The notes: generated from the letters alone by a model not told the origin. DNA of 64,000 nucleotides from Sphingomonadaceae bacterium (GCA_025359425.1 JANYGC010000116.1:1-64000), one strand, 5' to 3'; counted from the stretch's first letter, positions 15,565-24,735 are shown. Numbers and translations: made by a program.

Positions 15565-17148
15565 CTAAAATGCCAGCGCCATCACCCGCTTGACCCCCGC
15601 GATGCCGCGCGCCTGATCGAGCACCGGGGCAGGCACCGCGCTGTCGACGCTGAGCAGCAGCACCGCCTCACCGCCCGCATCGCGGCGGCCCAGGTTGAAG
15701 GTGCCGATGTTGATTGCGTTTTCACCCAGCAGCGTCCCGATCCGGCCGATGAAGCCGGGCGCGTCCTCGTTGACGATGTAGAGCATCGGGCCGTCGAGTT
15801 CGGCTTCGACCTTGATCCCGAACAGTTCGACCAGCCGCGGTTCGGAGTTGGAGAACAGCGTTCCCGCCACCGATCTTTCGCCCGCTTCGGTCTTGACCGA
15901 AACGCGGATCAGGGTGTGATAATCGCCCGCTTTCTCGGTCTTGACCTCGCGCACTTCCATGCCGCGCTCCTTGGCGAGGAACGGCGCGTTGACCATGTTG
16001 ACCGAGTCCGACTGAACCCGCAGGAACCCGGCGAGCACCGCCGCGACGATCGGCTTGATGTTAAGCTCGGCTGCCGCGCCTTCGGCGTGGATCGAGATGC
16101 GCGGGATCGCCCCGGTGGTCAGTTGGCCAACCAGGCTGCCGAGCTGTTCGGCCAATGCCATGTACGGCTTAAGCTTCGGCGCTTCCTCGGCCGAGAGGCT
16201 CGGCATGTTGAGCGCGTTGGTCACCCCGCCGTGGACCAGATAGTCGGACAGCTGCTCCGCCACCTGGATCGCGACATTGACCTGCGCTTCGTCGGTCGAG
16301 GCGCCGAGGTGCGGGGTCGAGATGAAGTTGGGGGTACCAAACAGCGGCGATTCCCTGGCCGGCTCCTTGGCGAACACATCGAGCGCCGCACCGGCGACAT
16401 GGCCCGAATCGAGCGCGTCCTTGAGCGCTTCTTCATCGATCAGCCCGCCGCGCGCGCAGTTGATGATGCGCACGCCCTGCTTCGCCTTGGCGAGGTTTTC
16501 GCGGCTGAGGATATTGCGGGTCTGGTCGGTGAGCGGCGTGTGCAAAGTGATGAAATCGGCACGGGCCAAAAGATCGTCTAGTTCGACCTTCTCGATCCCC
16601 AGCTCGACTGCGCGCTCGGGCGAGAGGAAGGGATCGAACGCCACGACCTTCATCCTGAGGCCCAGCGCGCGGCTGGCGACAATCGAACCGATATTGCCCG
16701 CGCCGATCAGGCCGAGCGTCTTGCCGGTGACTTCGACCCCCATGAAATCGTTCTTCGGCCATTTGCCCGCCTGGGTCTGGGCATTGGCCTCGGGCAGCTG
16801 GCGGGCGAGCGCAAACATCAGCGCGATGGCGTGTTCGGCGGTGGTGATCGAGTTGCCGAACGGGGTGTTCATCACCACGATGCCCTTCACCGAGGCGGCG
16901 GGGATATCGATATTGTCGACCCCGATCCCGGCGCGGCCAACGACCTTGAGGCGGGTCGCTTTTTCGATCAGTTCCTTGGTCAGCTTGGTGGTCGAACGGA
17001 TCGCGAGGCCATCATACTGCCCGATGATCTCGCCCAGCTCTTCAGGGGTCTTGCCGGTGATCACATCGACGTCGCAACCGCGTTCGCGGAAGATCTGCTC
17101 GGCCTTGGGGTCCATCTGGTCGGAAATGAGTACGCGGGGTTTGGTCAT
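15565..17148 (-). CDS. serA: D-3-phosphoglycerate dehydrogenase
   Basis: SerA oxidises 3-phosphoglycerate to phosphohydroxypyruvate, the first step of serine synthesis. The 527-residue form starting MTKPRVLISDQMD has an NAD-binding loop GLIGAGNIGSIVA, catalytic Arg in NCARGGLIDEEAL, Glu in FAKEPARES and His in TPHLGAST. An intervening (ASB) domain and a C-terminal ACT domain (LYIVNEDAPGFIGRIGTLL) follow. Feedback by serine through the ACT domain is expected from the family. It lies directly downstream of serC. Confidence 0.96.
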   Translation of the reverse strand: MTKPRVLISDQMDPKAEQIFRERGCDVDVITGKTPEELGEIIGQYDGLAIRSTTKLTKELIEKATRLKVVGRAGIGVDNIDIPAASVKGIVVMNTPFGNSITTAEHAIALMFALARQLPEANAQTQAGKWPKNDFMGVEVTGKTLGLIGAGNIGSIVASRALGLRMKVVAFDPFLSPERAVELGIEKVELDDLLARADFITLHTPLTDQTRNILSRENLAKAKQGVRIINCARGGLIDEEALKDALDSGHVAGAALDVFAKEPARESPLFGTPNFISTPHLGASTDEAQVNVAIQVAEQLSDYLVHGGVTNALNMPSLSAEEAPKLKPYMALAEQLGSLVGQLTTGAIPRISIHAEGAAAELNIKPIVAAVLAGFLRVQSDSVNMVNAPFLAKERGMEVREVKTEKAGDYHTLIRVSVKTEAGERSVAGTLFSNSEPRLVELFGIKVEAELDGPMLYIVNEDAPGFIGRIGTLLGENAINIGTFNLGRRDAGGEAVLLLSVDSAVPAPVLDQARGIAGVKRVMALAF

Positions 17149-17161
17149 CTTGGTTTCTTTC

Positions 17162-17252
17162 GTCATCCCGGACCTGATCCGGGATCGCTGGAAGCTGGGC
17201 TGGCGCTCGCTCCGTGAGGCCAGCGGTTCCGGGTCAAGCCCGGGACGACGTA
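17162..17252. repeat. Paired REP palindromes between serC and serA
   Basis: GTCATCCCGGACCTGATCCGGGA and GGTTCCGGGTCAAGCCCGGG-ACGAC form two inverted REP units separated by about 40 bases, filling the whole gap between the two serine genes. A related palindrome overlaps the gpsA start at 42137-42155. Confidence 0.7.
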
Positions 17253-18377
17253 TTATTGCTTGGCGTTCGCGTAAGCCCAATCGAGCCACGGCCCGAGCGC
17301 TTCGATATCGGCAGTGTCGACGGTCGCGCCGCACCAGATCCTGAGGCCCGGCGGGGCATCGCGGTAGCCGGCGACATCGTATGCCGCGCCTTCCTTTTCG
17401 AGCGCCCCGGCCATGGCCTTGATCATCGCCTCGTCGGCACCCTCGACCGTCAGGCAGACCGAGGTCTTCGAGCGGCTGGCGGGATCGGCAGCCAGGTTGC
17501 CCAGCCAGCTGCGCTCGGCAACGAGCTGCTGCAACGCTGCGGCATTGGCATCGCTGCGCGCCTGCAAGCCGTTCAGCCCGCCCAGTCCCTTCGCCCATTC
17601 GAGCGCGAAGATCGCATCTTCGACCGCGAGCATCGACGGGGTGTTGATCGTCTCGCCCTTGAACACACCTTCTGCGAGCGCACCCTTCGAAACGAGGCGG
17701 AACACCTTGGGCAATGGCCAGGCGGGGGTATAGCTTTCGAGCCGTTCGACCGCGCGCGGGCCGAGGATGATCACCCCGTGGCCGCCCTCACCGCCGAGCA
17801 CCTTCTGCCAGCTGAACGTCGCGACATCGATCTTGTCCCAGTCGATATCATAGGCAAACACCGCGCTGGTCGCGTCGGCGAAGCTCAACCCCTGGCGGTC
17901 GGCGGCGATCCAGTCGGCATCTGGCACGCGCACGCCAGACGTGGTGCCGTTCCAGGTGAACAGCACGTCGTCGTCCCAGTTGACCCGGGTGAGATCGGGC
18001 AGCTGGCCATAGTCGGCGCGGATCACGGTCGGATCGATCTTGAGCTGCTTGACCGCGTCGGTCACCCAGCCCTCGCCGAAGCTTTCCCATGCCAATGCAG
18101 TCACGCCGCGCTGCCCCAGCATCGTCCACATCGCCATTTCGAACGCGCCGGTGTCTGATCCGGGAACGATGCCGATGCGGTGCGTATCAGGCAGCTGCAG
18201 CACTTCACGCATCAGATCGATGCAGGTCGAAAGGCGCGACTTGCCGATCCTGGCGCGGTGCGAGCGGCCGAGCGATTCGGTGGCGAGTTTTGCGGGGGTC
18301 CAGCCCGGCGGCTTGGCGCAGGGACCGGAAGAGAAGAACGGACGCGCAGGTTTGCGCGCGGGTACTGGTACAGTCAT
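17253..18377 (-). CDS. serC: Phosphoserine transaminase
   Basis: SerC is the second enzyme of serine biosynthesis, a PLP-dependent transaminase. The ATG at 18377 has AAGGAG upstream and gives 374 aa. The PLP lysine is in TFSWQKVLGGEGGHG, the substrate loop is SSGPCAKPPGW, and NGTTSGVRVP follows. The sequence is of the alphaproteobacterial/Methanosarcina type rather than the E. coli type. serA follows 104 bases after the stop. Its promoter lies in the 174-bp gap shared with the divergent extensin-like gene. Confidence 0.95.
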   Translation of the reverse strand: MTVPVPARKPARPFFSSGPCAKPPGWTPAKLATESLGRSHRARIGKSRLSTCIDLMREVLQLPDTHRIGIVPGSDTGAFEMAMWTMLGQRGVTALAWESFGEGWVTDAVKQLKIDPTVIRADYGQLPDLTRVNWDDDVLFTWNGTTSGVRVPDADWIAADRQGLSFADATSAVFAYDIDWDKIDVATFSWQKVLGGEGGHGVIILGPRAVERLESYTPAWPLPKVFRLVSKGALAEGVFKGETINTPSMLAVEDAIFALEWAKGLGGLNGLQARSDANAAALQQLVAERSWLGNLAADPASRSKTSVCLTVEGADEAMIKAMAGALEKEGAAYDVAGYRDAPPGLRIWCGATVDTADIEALGPWLDWAYANAKQ

Positions 18378-18551
18378 CAAAGTCTCTCCTTGCAGAGAGC
18401 TCGCGCGGCGTTGGGACCGCGTGGCCCGGCGCCGCTCCTAGTGGCGCGCGCCATCAAGTCAAGCGGCACCGGCCTCGCTGCGCCGCTTGCCCCCGGCATT
18501 CAAGCGGCGCGGTAGGATTTTGTTAACCATATCCATGGCAGAGTTCCGCCC

Positions 18552-19217
18552 ATGCGCGGAATCCTGATCCTGGGGCTGTTCGCCGGCCTGTTGAGCGCCT
18601 GCCAGGCGATCCCCTCGGCACAAGCGCCGCGCCAGGGAACCGTCGCGCGCTCGACCGCGGTCATCTCCCCCAATCCGGTGGTGCGCGCCTGCCTCGCCGA
18701 CCTCGGGACCAAAAGCGCCGCCTTCACGCCGCTGCCCGATCAGTATTACGGCGCAGGTTGTTCGACCGTCGGGACCGTGAGGCTTTCGGCGCTAAAAAGC
18801 GACCGCGCCGATCTCGCGCTCGCCGGGCTTGGTCCGGTGACCTGCCCCTTGGCCGACAGCCTCGCTGGATGGGCGCGCTTCGGCGTGGACCGCGCGGCGC
18901 AGCAAATCCTCGGCTCGCCGCTGGCCCGGATCGAGACGATGGGCAGCTACAGCTGCCGCAACATCGCCGGCTCGCCGCGCCGCTCGGCTCACGCCACCGG
19001 CAACGCTATCGATGTATCGGGGTTTGTGCTGGCCGACGGCCGCCACATCACGATTGCCGGCAACTGGGCCGACAAATCGCCTGCGGTGCAGCGCTTCTTC
19101 GGAGCGATCCGGCAAAGCGCGTGCAAGCGCTTCGGCACCGTTCTCACCCCGGCCTACAACGCCGCGCATTACGATCATCTGCATCTCGAGATGAGCGGAC
19201 GGGCATATTGCCGATGA
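18552..19217 (+). CDS. Extensin-like C-terminal domain lipoprotein
   Basis: The protein has 221 residues with a lipobox in LFAGLLSACQAIPSA. The C-terminal domain has SAHATGNAIDVSGF and HYDHLHLEM, the zinc-ligand pattern of the extensin-like/VanY-related peptidase fold (His, Asp, His). It probably trims peptidoglycan in the envelope. Four cysteines in the domain could pair. It overlaps the next gene by 4 bases (ATGA), so the two lipoproteins are coexpressed. Confidence 0.85.
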   Translation: MRGILILGLFAGLLSACQAIPSAQAPRQGTVARSTAVISPNPVVRACLADLGTKSAAFTPLPDQYYGAGCSTVGTVRLSALKSDRADLALAGLGPVTCPLADSLAGWARFGVDRAAQQILGSPLARIETMGSYSCRNIAGSPRRSAHATGNAIDVSGFVLADGRHITIAGNWADKSPAVQRFFGAIRQSACKRFGTVLTPAYNAAHYDHLHLEMSGRAYCR

Positions 19218-19720
19218 GCGCAATCAGATGCTTTGCCGCTGCCACTGTCCTTGTCCTCGCCGCCTGCACCAAGCCCGATCCACTCGACACCGATCCGCTG
19301 GCGTTCGAGCCGCGGGGCCGAACAAAACTTGAGCAATTGTTCGCGCGCGGCCAGCTTCGCCCGGCGACGCAAGCCGATATCGATGCCTACAACGCCGCCG
19401 CCAGTGCCGCCCAACCCGACGGACGACCGCCCTTCGTCGACCGCAACCTGACGCGCGGCCGAGCCTATGTCGTTTTGCAACCGGTGGTGGTTTCGCTTGA
19501 ATGGAACGTGATTTCCGGTCGCAACCTGATCGTGCCCGCAGGGGTGGCCCCGCCCAACGATCCGTTCCCGCTGTTCTCGTACTATTTCATCGCCACCGGA
19601 CGTTGCACCGAACCGGGCGGCAAATGCCCGGGCGCGCCCAAATTCAATCCGAACCTTGGTCGCCCCCGGCCAGCGCCCAAACAGAGTTGGTCGGAAGATC
19701 TGCCAGGCGAATGGGAATGA
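19214..19720 (+). CDS. Lipoprotein of unknown function
   Basis: The 168-residue product has a lipobox VLAACTKPD after a short signal. The mature domain has a well-structured mixture of strands (RAYVVLQPVVVSLEWNVIS) and a Cys pair near the end (GRCTEPGGKCPG) that may form a disulfide. I do not recognise the family. Translational coupling to the extensin-like gene suggests an envelope role. The stop is 30 bp from the convergent Anbu gene. Confidence 0.7.
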   Translation: MSAIRCFAAATVLVLAACTKPDPLDTDPLAFEPRGRTKLEQLFARGQLRPATQADIDAYNAAASAAQPDGRPPFVDRNLTRGRAYVVLQPVVVSLEWNVISGRNLIVPAGVAPPNDPFPLFSYYFIATGRCTEPGGKCPGAPKFNPNLGRPRPAPKQSWSEDLPGEWE

Positions 19721-19750
19721 CCGGTTTGTCCGATTCGACACATGCTCTGC

Positions 19751-20509
19751 TCAGCCGTCTTTGCCCTGAAAGAAGGTATAATCGGGCAGGCTCTCAAACG
19801 CGAGTTTCAGCGACTCGCTCCAGCCCACCGAAACCGCCCGGTAATAGGGGTCGTCCACCCCGATCCGGCGCTTGTGAGTGGGCTCGAAATTGTCGCGCTC
19901 GATCACCATCAGGTCGAGCGGCAGTCCGACCGAGAGGTTGGCTTTGATCGTCGAATCGAAGCTGACCATCAGCAGCTTGACCGCATCTTCGAAGCTCATG
20001 TCATGGTGATAGCCACGCAGGATGATCGGGCGGCCGTACTTGGTCTCGCCGATCTGGAAAAACGGGGTGTCGAACCCGGCTTCGATGAAGTTGCCTTCGG
20101 GATAGATCAGGAACAGCCGCGGCTCCATTCCCTTGATCTGCCCCGCCACGATCATCGAGGCGGTGAACGAGGGGGTGGAGGCTTCTTCGCTGGCATTTTC
20201 GTTGCGGCACTGGGCGATCGTCTCGCGCAGCAGCTTGCCCACGATCGTCGCAACCTGGAACATCGAATCGGCTTCAAGCAGCGAATTGTGGCGTTCCGAG
20301 ATCGCCTTGTTGCGTTCTTCGAGCTGGCTGATCACGCCCTGGGTGGTGGCGAGGTTGCCCGCAGTCATCACCGCGATGATCCGCTCGCCGGGAACCGACC
20401 ACGAATTCATTTTGCGGAAGATCGAGATGTTGTCGACGCCCGAATTGGTGCGGGTGTCGCTCATCAACACCAGCCCGCGATCAAGCATCATTCCAACGCA
20501 ATAGGTCAC
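19751..20509 (-). CDS. anbu: Anbu proteasome-type peptidase
   Basis: The 252-residue protein begins MTYCVGMMLDRGLVLMSDTRT. Removal of Met exposes Thr as the Ntn nucleophile, with the Asp of SDTRTN at the proteasome position and a Lys (RKMNSW) near residue 33. This is the Anbu (ancestral beta subunit, BPH-related) family, an open-ring or spiral relative of HslV with unclear substrates. It is the last gene of a four-gene minus-strand cluster with a transglutaminase, an alpha-E protein and an ATP-grasp ligase, the conserved Anbu neighbourhood. Its start lies 28 bp after the transglutaminase stop. Confidence 0.92.
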   Translation of the reverse strand: MTYCVGMMLDRGLVLMSDTRTNSGVDNISIFRKMNSWSVPGERIIAVMTAGNLATTQGVISQLEERNKAISERHNSLLEADSMFQVATIVGKLLRETIAQCRNENASEEASTPSFTASMIVAGQIKGMEPRLFLIYPEGNFIEAGFDTPFFQIGETKYGRPIILRGYHHDMSFEDAVKLLMVSFDSTIKANLSVGLPLDLMVIERDNFEPTHKRRIGVDDPYYRAVSVGWSESLKLAFESLPDYTFFQGKDG

Positions 20510-20536
20510 GCAGCGAATCCCCCAGCCCGACCGGGC

Positions 20537-21352
20537 CTACTGTTCGATCCGCTGCTGTTCAACCGCCAGCCGCACTTCAAGCACAGTTTCCCCCGCCCCA
20601 TACGACAAACCGGTGATTGGCGCGGCCTCGCTGTAATCGCGGCCCGTGGCGACGCGGACATAGCGTTCGTCGGGGCTGATCCGGTTGGAGACGTCAAACC
20701 CGACCCAGCCGAGCGCACCGACGTGCGCCTCGGCCCAGGCGTGGCCGGCTTCCTGCTCGATCCGGTCATTCATCATCAGGTAGCCCGAGACATAGCGCGT
20801 CGGCACCCCCATGGCGCGGGCGGCGCCGATGAAGATGTGGACGTGATCCTGGCACACGCCCTTGCCCAGCGCGGCAGCTTCCTCGGCGGTGGTGTTCACC
20901 CCGGTTTCGCCCACCGTGTAGGGAACCTGATCGAGCACCGTCGCCGACAATTCGTGGAGCAGCGCGAGCACTTCGCTGCGCGGTGTGGCCAGCGCGGCGA
21001 CAATCCCGCGCATCTTCGCCCCCGGCCGGGTCAGCGGGGTCTGCGCGAGGAACGACCACAGCGGCATGTGCCCCGAATGCTGTCCGATCACCCCGGCATT
21101 GTCGGCGGTGGCGATCACTCCGGTGCACTGCACCTCAAGCACCCGCGCACCCGGCTCGACCGAAATCAGCGCAGTGCGGTTATGATTGTGATCGTCGTAT
21201 TCGACCTCGATCCGCGCGCCTTCGAGCGCCATGTCCCAGCTCACAACCTGCTGACCATGGGTATTCTTGGGGGTCAGCCGGAGCCGCTGGAGACCGTGGG
21301 TGACCGGCTGCGAGAATTCGTACCGGGTGGTGTGCTGAACCGCCAATCGCAT
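20537..21352 (-). CDS. Transglutaminase-like cysteine peptidase of the Anbu cluster
   Basis: The ATG at 21352 gives 271 aa (MRLAVQHTTRYEFSQPV, the family's N-terminal beta domain). The catalytic triad is visible: Cys in GKGVCQDHVHIF, His in EAGHAWAEAHV and Asp in WVGFDVSNRI. Such enzymes cleave or form amide bonds in small peptides. The start overlaps the alpha-E stop by one base (TGATG), indicating tight coupling. In this neighbourhood it is thought to process a peptide made by the ATP-grasp protein; that is inference. Confidence 0.92.
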   Translation of the reverse strand: MRLAVQHTTRYEFSQPVTHGLQRLRLTPKNTHGQQVVSWDMALEGARIEVEYDDHNHNRTALISVEPGARVLEVQCTGVIATADNAGVIGQHSGHMPLWSFLAQTPLTRPGAKMRGIVAALATPRSEVLALLHELSATVLDQVPYTVGETGVNTTAEEAAALGKGVCQDHVHIFIGAARAMGVPTRYVSGYLMMNDRIEQEAGHAWAEAHVGALGWVGFDVSNRISPDERYVRVATGRDYSEAAPITGLSYGAGETVLEVRLAVEQQRIEQ

Positions 21353-22296
21353 CACGCGTAGAACCTGTAGTCGTGCTCGATCGCTTGCGCGACCTGGCGA
21401 TTGCGGGCGATGAACTCCTGGATGAACTGGTGCAGACCGGCCTCGAAAATCGTCTCGATGCTGCTTTGATGGAAGCGCGAACTGACCCCGCGCAGCACTT
21501 CGTGAGCGCTGCTTTCGTGGCCGTACTGGTGCGCGAGGCTGGCAAGGTTCGAACGCAAGTTGTCGAGGCAGAAGTTGAGGCTGCGCGGGAAGCGCTGGTC
21601 GAGCAGCAGAAATTCGGCAATGCCCCGGGGATCGATCGAACCGGCGTTGAGCCAGCGGTAGGCGCGTTCGCCCGAGACCGAGCGCAGCACGCTTTCCCAC
21701 TGCACATTGTCGAGCCGCGAGCCGACCCAGGCGAGCGAAGGCAGCAGCACGTAATATTTGACGTCGAGAATCCGCGCGGTGTTGTCGCCGCGCTCGATAA
21801 AGGTGCCGATGCGGAAGAAGTTGAAGTTCTCGCTGCGCAGCATCGATCCGTCGACCGCGCCGCGCACCAGCATGGCCTGGCGCCGGATCAGCGCCAGCAC
21901 CTGGCCCAGCGCCGCCTCGCGCACCGGACGGGCCAGCGCCTCGCCGATCACCATCCAGCTTTCGTTGACCGCTTCCCACACCTCGCGGGTCAATGCGGTG
22001 CGCACCGCGCGCGCGGCGGTGCGCGCGCCTTCGATCATTGCCAGCACCGAGCCGGGATTGTTGCGGTCGCGCAGCAGGAAATTCCACACCTGCACCCCGG
22101 TGTAGGTCGCATTGTACAACTCGTACTGCTTGGTGTGGCCGACCGTCGAAACGACCGAACGCCATTCTTCCTGGCTGGTGACCAGATCGCGGGTCAAGGC
22201 CATGCGGAACCCCGCCTCGATCAGGCGCGAGGTATTCTCGGCCCGCTCGAGATAGCGGCCCATCCAGAACACCCCGTTGGCAGTGCGGCCTAGCAT
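21352..22296 (-). CDS. Alpha-E domain protein
   Basis: The 314 residues begin MLGRTANGVFWMGRYLERAENTSR, the signature of the alpha-helical alpha-E (DUF403) family. The extended frame upstream translates a REP repeat and is not used. The protein is almost wholly helical, and its catalytic role is unknown. It always occurs with a circularly permuted ATP-grasp protein, as here, and is translated coupled to the transglutaminase. It probably forms a complex with the ligase. Confidence 0.92.
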   Translation of the reverse strand: MLGRTANGVFWMGRYLERAENTSRLIEAGFRMALTRDLVTSQEEWRSVVSTVGHTKQYELYNATYTGVQVWNFLLRDRNNPGSVLAMIEGARTAARAVRTALTREVWEAVNESWMVIGEALARPVREAALGQVLALIRRQAMLVRGAVDGSMLRSENFNFFRIGTFIERGDNTARILDVKYYVLLPSLAWVGSRLDNVQWESVLRSVSGERAYRWLNAGSIDPRGIAEFLLLDQRFPRSLNFCLDNLRSNLASLAHQYGHESSAHEVLRGVSSRFHQSSIETIFEAGLHQFIQEFIARNRQVAQAIEHDYRFYA

Positions 22297-22320
22297 GGCA
22301 AGGTCCGCACTTGAGCACTC

Positions 22321-22348
22321 GTCATCGCGAGCACAGCGAAGCAATGAC
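22321..22348. repeat. Short palindromic repeat GTCATCGC...GCAATGAC
   Basis: An imperfect inverted repeat (7 of 8 arm positions) lies in the 67-bp gap between the ATP-grasp gene and the alpha-E gene. Similar units are widespread in alphaproteobacterial intergenic DNA. Confidence 0.6.
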
Positions 22349-22363
22349 GAAGTGATTTGCCCA

Positions 22364-23803
22364 TCAGTCCGCCAGCACCCAGGTGTCCTTGGTCCCGCCG
22401 CCTTGCGACGAATTGACCACCAGCGAACCCTGCTTCAGCGCCACCCGCGTCAGCCCGCCCGGAGTAATCTGGATGCCATCGGGCGAGACCAGCACGAACG
22501 GGCGCAGGTCGACGTGGCGCGGAGCGAGCCCGGCTTTGGCGAGGATCGGCACGGTCGACAGCGCCAGCGTCGGCTGGGCGATGTAGTTGTCGGGCCGAGC
22601 GCGCAGCTTGGCGGCAAAGGCGGTGATTTCCTTCTTCGATGAAGTCGGCCCGATCAGCATGCCATAGCCGCCCGAGCCGTGCACTTCCTTGACCACCAGT
22701 TCGGCCAGGTTGTCGAGCACGTAAGCCAGGCTGTCAGCTTCGCTGCAGCGCCACGTCGGCACATTGGCGAGCAGCGGCTTCTCGCCGGTGTAGAATTCGA
22801 CGATCGCCGGCATGAACGAATAGATCGCGTTGTCGTCGGCAATCCCGGTGCCCGGTGCATTGGCGATGGTGATCTTGCCGGCGCGGTAGATGTCCATGAT
22901 CCCGGGCACACCCAGCCGGCTCGACGGGTTGAAGCTGAGCGGATCGAGATAGTCGTCGTCGACCCGGCGGTAGAGCACGTCGATCGGCTCGAACCCGCGG
23001 GTGGTGCGCATCGCCACGCGGCCGTCGACCACGCGCAGGTCGCTGCCTTCGACCAGTTCGGCGCCCATCTGGTCGGCCAGAAAAGCATGTTCGAAATAGG
23101 CCGAATTGTAGATCCCGGGGGTCAGCACCGCGACCACCGGGCGGCCATCGGAGTTGCCGCCGGCGCAACTCGGCGCGCAAGCGGCAAGGCTTTCGGCCAG
23201 TCTTCGCGGGTAATCCTGCACCGGGCGGACGTCCATCGCGGTGAACAGTTCGGGGAACATCGCCATCATCGTCTCGCGGTTCTCCAGCATGTAGGAGACC
23301 CCCGAGGGCGTGCGGGCATTGTCTTCGAGCACCATGAATTCATCGGGCCCGGTGCGCACCAGATCGATCCCGACGATGTGGGTATAAACCCCGCCGGGCG
23401 GGATCATGCCCATCATTTGCGGCAGAAATGCTGCGTTTTTCGAGATCAGGCTTTCGGGCACGCGGCCCGCGCGGATAATCTCCTGACGGTGGTAAATGTC
23501 ATGCAGAAAGGCGTTGAGGGCACGCACCCGCTGCTCAATCCCCTTTACCAGCTTGCGCCATTCGCCCGCGGTGATGATCCGCGGGATCATGTCGAACGGG
23601 AGCAGCCGCTCTTCCCCGGCATCGTCACCATAAACGTTGAACGTGATTCCGGTCTTGCGGAAGAAGGTTTCGGCTTCCTGGCCCTTGCGCCGCATCAGGC
23701 CGGGATCTTGCCGGTGGTACCAGTCGCTATAATCGGAATAGGCGGCGCGCACGCTGCCATCGGCGGCAAGCATTTCGTCGAAGCACGACGGTGCATCAGT
23801 CAT
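22364..23803 (-). CDS. Circularly permuted ATP-grasp protein
   Basis: The protein has 479 residues (DUF404/DUF407 type). Segments include LVRTGPDEFMVLEDNARTPSG and LAELVVKEVHGSGGYGMLIG, the latter carrying the ATP-binding Lys and Gly-rich loop, and the C-terminal end VNSSQGGGTKDTWVL. The family is predicted to ligate amino acids or peptides with ATP. It is the first gene of the Anbu cluster, so promoter elements should lie between 23804 and 23891. The product of the reaction is unknown. Confidence 0.92.
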   Translation of the reverse strand: MTDAPSCFDEMLAADGSVRAAYSDYSDWYHRQDPGLMRRKGQEAETFFRKTGITFNVYGDDAGEERLLPFDMIPRIITAGEWRKLVKGIEQRVRALNAFLHDIYHRQEIIRAGRVPESLISKNAAFLPQMMGMIPPGGVYTHIVGIDLVRTGPDEFMVLEDNARTPSGVSYMLENRETMMAMFPELFTAMDVRPVQDYPRRLAESLAACAPSCAGGNSDGRPVVAVLTPGIYNSAYFEHAFLADQMGAELVEGSDLRVVDGRVAMRTTRGFEPIDVLYRRVDDDYLDPLSFNPSSRLGVPGIMDIYRAGKITIANAPGTGIADDNAIYSFMPAIVEFYTGEKPLLANVPTWRCSEADSLAYVLDNLAELVVKEVHGSGGYGMLIGPTSSKKEITAFAAKLRARPDNYIAQPTLALSTVPILAKAGLAPRHVDLRPFVLVSPDGIQITPGGLTRVALKQGSLVVNSSQGGGTKDTWVLAD

Positions 23804-23891
23804 CAGGGCAGATCCGGCTCACCCTAGTATGACTGCCCGATGACGGGGCAGAGTCAAGTGGTGAATGCTGCACCTGCGAAAGGCGCGATGG

Positions 23892-24668
23892 CTACCACCG
23901 GAGCGACATGCAGGTGAACCCGGCGTCGATCTTGGCGATCTCGGTGTTTTCGAGCGGGACCAGCCGGGCGCCATAACCGTCGAGCAGATCGTGCAGGCGC
24001 GGATAACCTGCCCCCACGATCAGCACATCGTTGATGCGCAGCACGTTGGCGCCGGCTTCCTCACCCGGCGGCACTTCCAGCACCCGCAACCCTGCAAACA
24101 CCCCGGTTGCCGCCAGCGCCGGGGAGGCCAGCACGGTTTCCTCGTCGATCAGCGAGCTGGCGGTTTTCTGGTGCAGCACCCCACGCGGGGTCTCGACCAC
24201 TTGCGCTGGCCGCCCGAGCCCTTCGAGCAGGCCGGCCAGCGCTTCGGCCCCGGTCCGGTCGGTGCGCGCCGACAAGCCGATCAGGATCCGGCCGGGCAAA
24301 ACCAGCACGTCGCCGCCATCGGCATGGCCTTCGCCCAATTCCAGCACCTGGTTGAACTGTGCCGCCAGCGCGGGGCGCAAATACGCGCCCTCGCCCGCGC
24401 GGCTCGGCGCGCCGGGATTGAGCAGGATCGCCGCTTCGGGAAAGACCAGCGCCGGGTCCTCGACGAAGATCGCGTCGGGATAGTCCTCGAGCGGACCCAG
24501 CATCGTCACGCCAAGTCCCGCCGCAGCCAGCGCGGCGGCATAAGCGGAATGCTCACGCAGGACCCCGTCAAAGCTCGGGTCAGCGCCGCCGCCCGCGCGC
24601 AGTCCTTTGACCACACTCGGTCCGGGTCGGCGCATGATCGCTTGGGTAAAGTCAAATATGCGAGGCAT
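23892..24668 (-). CDS. Dimethylarginine dimethylaminohydrolase family protein
   Basis: The 258-residue protein belongs to the guanidino-group-modifying (penteins) superfamily. Catalytic features are FVEDPALV (Glu), HADGGDVLVL (substrate Asp), RGVLHQKTAS (His), and the nucleophile Cys253 in FTCMSLRW at the C-terminus. DDAH converts N-methylated arginine to citrulline and methylamine. A bacterial source of methylarginine is not obvious. It lies upstream of the ATP-grasp gene with an 88-bp gap on the same strand, so it could be read into the Anbu cluster. Confidence 0.9.
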   Translation of the reverse strand: MPRIFDFTQAIMRRPGPSVVKGLRAGGGADPSFDGVLREHSAYAAALAAAGLGVTMLGPLEDYPDAIFVEDPALVFPEAAILLNPGAPSRAGEGAYLRPALAAQFNQVLELGEGHADGGDVLVLPGRILIGLSARTDRTGAEALAGLLEGLGRPAQVVETPRGVLHQKTASSLIDEETVLASPALAATGVFAGLRVLEVPPGEEAGANVLRINDVLIVGAGYPRLHDLLDGYGARLVPLENTEIAKIDAGFTCMSLRW

Positions 24669-24735
24669 TAGCCCTCAACACGGCGAAACGGCGGAGCACT
24701 ATGAGCGCCCCGCCGATCCACAGATTATTTGCAGT

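Noticed and set aside
19742..21361. A 539-codon plus-strand frame opposite the Anbu and transglutaminase genes
   Set aside because: The minus-strand proteins have intact catalytic residues, so the opposite frame is a shadow.
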